DNA of 64,000 bases. Source: Desulfobacteraceae bacterium UBA2174 (GTDB lineage: Bacteria > Desulfobacterota > Desulfobacteria > Desulfobacterales > UBA2174). Shown piece by piece: positions 62,271 to 64,000 of this stretch (its first letter is position 1; the number at the start of each line of letters is the position of its first letter). The translations under genes and the position numbers were made by a program. The notes under the pieces were generated by a model. The model saw only the letters and a list, made by a program, of their open reading frames with translations, searched no databases and was not told where the DNA came from. The stretch spans positions 26,834 to 90,833 of the forward strand of contig DCWA01000040.1 of NCBI GenBank assembly GCA_002327445.1, written 5' to 3'.

Positions 62271-63625
62271 CTTTCCATCATCCCTTTGAGCCGCTTCTGC
62301 ACGAAGGACCTGGAAACGCCGATGGCCTCGGCCGCCCGGCCGACGTCCCCGCTTTCCTGCAGAACCTTGTACTGGATAAAGGCATCTTCGAATCTCCGGC
62401 TCGCCTCCTTGAGGGATCCGGCCTCGAAAAATCCGGCACTCGGGGGACCGGCCGAGAGGGCCTGGCCCCGATAGGTGGCCGGTATATCTTCGAGGTGGAC
62501 CGTGTCGCCGTCGACCAGGATGTCCAACCTCTCCACGAGATTTCGCAATTCGCGGACATTGCCCGGCCACGGATGTCGTTGGAGGGCGGCCAATGCCTCC
62601 GGACTGGCGGTCTTCACCCGGCTGCGGTTGGTCGCGGCGATTTCCTGAAAAAAGATTTTCACCAGGGCTGGAATGTCTTCCGGGCGCTGGCGCAAGGGCA
62701 CGATGGCGATGGGGATGACGTTGAGCCGGTAGTAGAGGTCCTCACGGAAATTGCCGGCGGCGATTTCCCGGGCCAGGTCCTTGTTGGTAGCGGCGATGAC
62801 GCGCAAATTCACCGAGAGGGTGCGGCTGCCGCCGACACGCTGAAATTCCAACTTTTCCAAGACCCTGAGAATCTTCCCCTGGGTCTTGAAAGGCATGTCG
62901 CCGATCTCGTCGAGAAAGAGGGTTCCCCCGTTGGCCAGTTCGAACCTGCCGCGCTTGCGCACCGTGGCACCGTCAAAGGCACCCTTTTCCTGGCCGAACA
63001 GCTCGCTTTCGATGAGGTTTTCCGGCAGGGCACCGCAGTTGACCACCACCAGCGGCTGCTCGGACCGGGGGCTCAGGTAATGGATCGTGCGGGCCACCAG
63101 CTCCTTGCCGGTCCCGTTTTCTCCCGTGATGAGCACCCAGGCATCACGTGGTGCCGCCGCCGCGATGAGTTTGCGCAACTCCTGGCTGGCTGGGCTATCG
63201 CCGCTGATGGCGTGCTTTTCGATGGTTTTTTTCCGCAAATAGCGGTTTTCTTCTTCCAACCGCTTGAAATTCAATGCATTATTGATAGTCACGATCACCT
63301 TTTCGATGGAGAGAGGCTTTTCGATCATGTCGAAGGCCCCCAGCTTGGTGGCCGTGACCGCCGTTTCGATGTTGCCGTGGCCCGTGATGATCACCACGGG
63401 CAAAAAGGGATGGTTCTTCTTGATTTCCCGAAGGGTCTCGATGCCGTCGATGCCCGGCATCCAGATATCCAGCACCACCAGGTCCGGGGCGTGGGCGTCG
63501 ATGATTTTCAACGCCTCGTACCCGTTGGAAGCGGTGATCACCTCGTAGCCCTCGTCGTTGAGCAACCCACCGAGGGATTGAAGGATGTAAGGTTCGTCGT
63601 CAACGATCAGAATCGATGGATACAT
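62264..63625 (-). CDS. NtrC-family sigma54-dependent response regulator
   Basis: 453 aa. Receiver domain 1-120 with phospho-acceptor Asp53 (LVVLDIWMPGIDG), Lys103 in IEKPLS; AAA+ domain with Walker A GENGTGKE at 168-175 and Walker B GGTLFLDE at 233-240; Fis-type HTH at the end (AAEAIGVSRSFVQKRL). The sigma54-contact loop reads GAFDGA at 215-220 instead of GAFTGA, so Thr218 is Asp. That residue normally touches sigma54. No histidine kinase gene is in view; it may be upstream, beyond 64 kb. Confidence 0.92.
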   Translation of the reverse strand: MYPSILIVDDEPYILQSLGGLLNDEGYEVITASNGYEALKIIDAHAPDLVVLDIWMPGIDGIETLREIKKNHPFLPVVIITGHGNIETAVTATKLGAFDMIEKPLSIEKVIVTINNALNFKRLEEENRYLRKKTIEKHAISGDSPASQELRKLIAAAAPRDAWVLITGENGTGKELVARTIHYLSPRSEQPLVVVNCGALPENLIESELFGQEKGAFDGATVRKRGRFELANGGTLFLDEIGDMPFKTQGKILRVLEKLEFQRVGGSRTLSVNLRVIAATNKDLAREIAAGNFREDLYYRLNVIPIAIVPLRQRPEDIPALVKIFFQEIAATNRSRVKTASPEALAALQRHPWPGNVRELRNLVERLDILVDGDTVHLEDIPATYRGQALSAGPPSAGFFEAGSLKEASRRFEDAFIQYKVLQESGDVGRAAEAIGVSRSFVQKRLKGMMESD

Positions 63626-63652
63626 CTGCCTCTCCTTGGACTTGTGGCGTTG

Positions 63653-64000
63653 CTGTCATTCCGAAAAGTTTCCCTCCCCTGTCATTCCGAGGAGTTTCTT
63701 CCCTTGTCATTCCGAGGAGTCCCTCCCCTGTCATTCCGAGGAGTTTCTTCCCTGTCATTCCGAGGAGTTTCTTCCCTGTCATTCCGAGGAGTTTCTTCCC
63801 TGTCATTCCGAGGAGTGAAACGACGAGGAATCTCCATGAACCTCCCACCCCTTCCCGCCATATCCCAAACTGCAGATCCCTCGCTTCGCTCGGGATGACA
63901 CGGGAAAAGGGTGTACGGGATGACACGGGAAAAAGTGAGGAATCTTGGCGCATCCAAGAGATCCCTCGTCGCGTTGCTCGTATATTGAAAGTTGAGGTAA
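63653..64000. repeat. Dispersed repeat with ~24-bp tandem units
   Basis: Six or seven units of GTCATTCCGAGGAGT(T/C)(T/C)C head to tail, then a full repeat with CTCGGGATGACACGGGAAAA and an inverse-strand module at the window edge (TATATTGAAAGTTGAGG). No spacers of differing sequence, so not CRISPR. No gene in the last 375 bp. Confidence 0.9.

Noticed and set aside
63653..63830. Regularly spaced repeats that could look like a CRISPR array
   Set aside because: The units are contiguous with no unique spacers and there are no cas genes nearby.

Overview
The window looks like a GC-rich chromosome segment from an anaerobic deltaproteobacterium (Desulfobacterota, probably close to the Desulfosarcina/Desulfococcus group). 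The support is gene content: a corrinoid salvage operon, a FeoAB iron island, an ilvB-ilvN-ilvC-cimA-leuA operon, a liv-type permease remnant next to an acyl-CoA synthetase remnant, a LysR regulator of the selenium-associated type, and a probable selenoprotein. Almost every large intergenic gap carries one family of dispersed repeats built on a GTCATTCCGAGG / GACGAGGAATCTC core, which creates many spurious ORFs. I found no tRNA, rRNA or CRISPR array.

Layout. 1-1.7 kb: end of a B12-binding-like protein and a frameshifted glycosyltransferase. 2.1-9.7 kb (minus): corrinoid uptake operon with a TonB-dependent receptor, a BtuF-CbiZ fusion, BtuF, BtuC and BtuD, preceded by two tandem cobalamin riboswitches. 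10.3-11.7 kb (minus): a HAD phosphatase and a DUF1573 protein whose reading frame contains one in-frame UGA in place of the first Cys of a CGCT motif, followed by a 9-bp hairpin. 11.9-13.6 kb: a deletion scar made of a livM fragment, an IS3-family remnant and a decayed acyl-CoA synthetase. 13.8-19.6 kb: MFS transporter, Nudix hydrolase, hotdog thioesterase, adenylate cyclase, MOT1-like permease and DUF4405 protein.

20.2-22.5 kb holds an unknown 389-aa protein, a small NrdD-like protein and an IscA/HesB-like protein. 22.6-29.6 kb (minus) is the branched-chain amino acid operon, headed by a 32-aa leader peptide that is half Ile/Leu/Val and followed by a terminator, i.e. a classical attenuator. 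29.8-39.0 kb is mostly housekeeping: membrane protein, TPR lipoprotein, thrC, serS, 5-formyl-THF cyclo-ligase, pcm, PRC-barrel protein, a secreted HEALH metallopeptidase-like protein and a P-loop NTPase.

39.2-46.2 kb is an iron island: DtxR-type regulator, FeoA, FeoB, three small accessory proteins and an LbtU-like porin. The feoA and porin genes share a 43-45 nt leader whose 3' end doubles as the 5' arm of an intrinsic terminator in both places. This is the best candidate in the window for an undescribed cis-regulatory RNA. 46.7-59.2 kb is a second TonB-driven uptake system: a calcium-repeat secreted protein, ExbB, ExbD, TonB, a receptor, a molybdopterin-domain remnant, CcsA- and ResB-like proteins, a FecBCD-type ABC transporter and a DUF364 protein. 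60-63.6 kb (minus): LysR regulator, coaD, rsmD and a sigma54-type response regulator with an altered GAFTGA loop.
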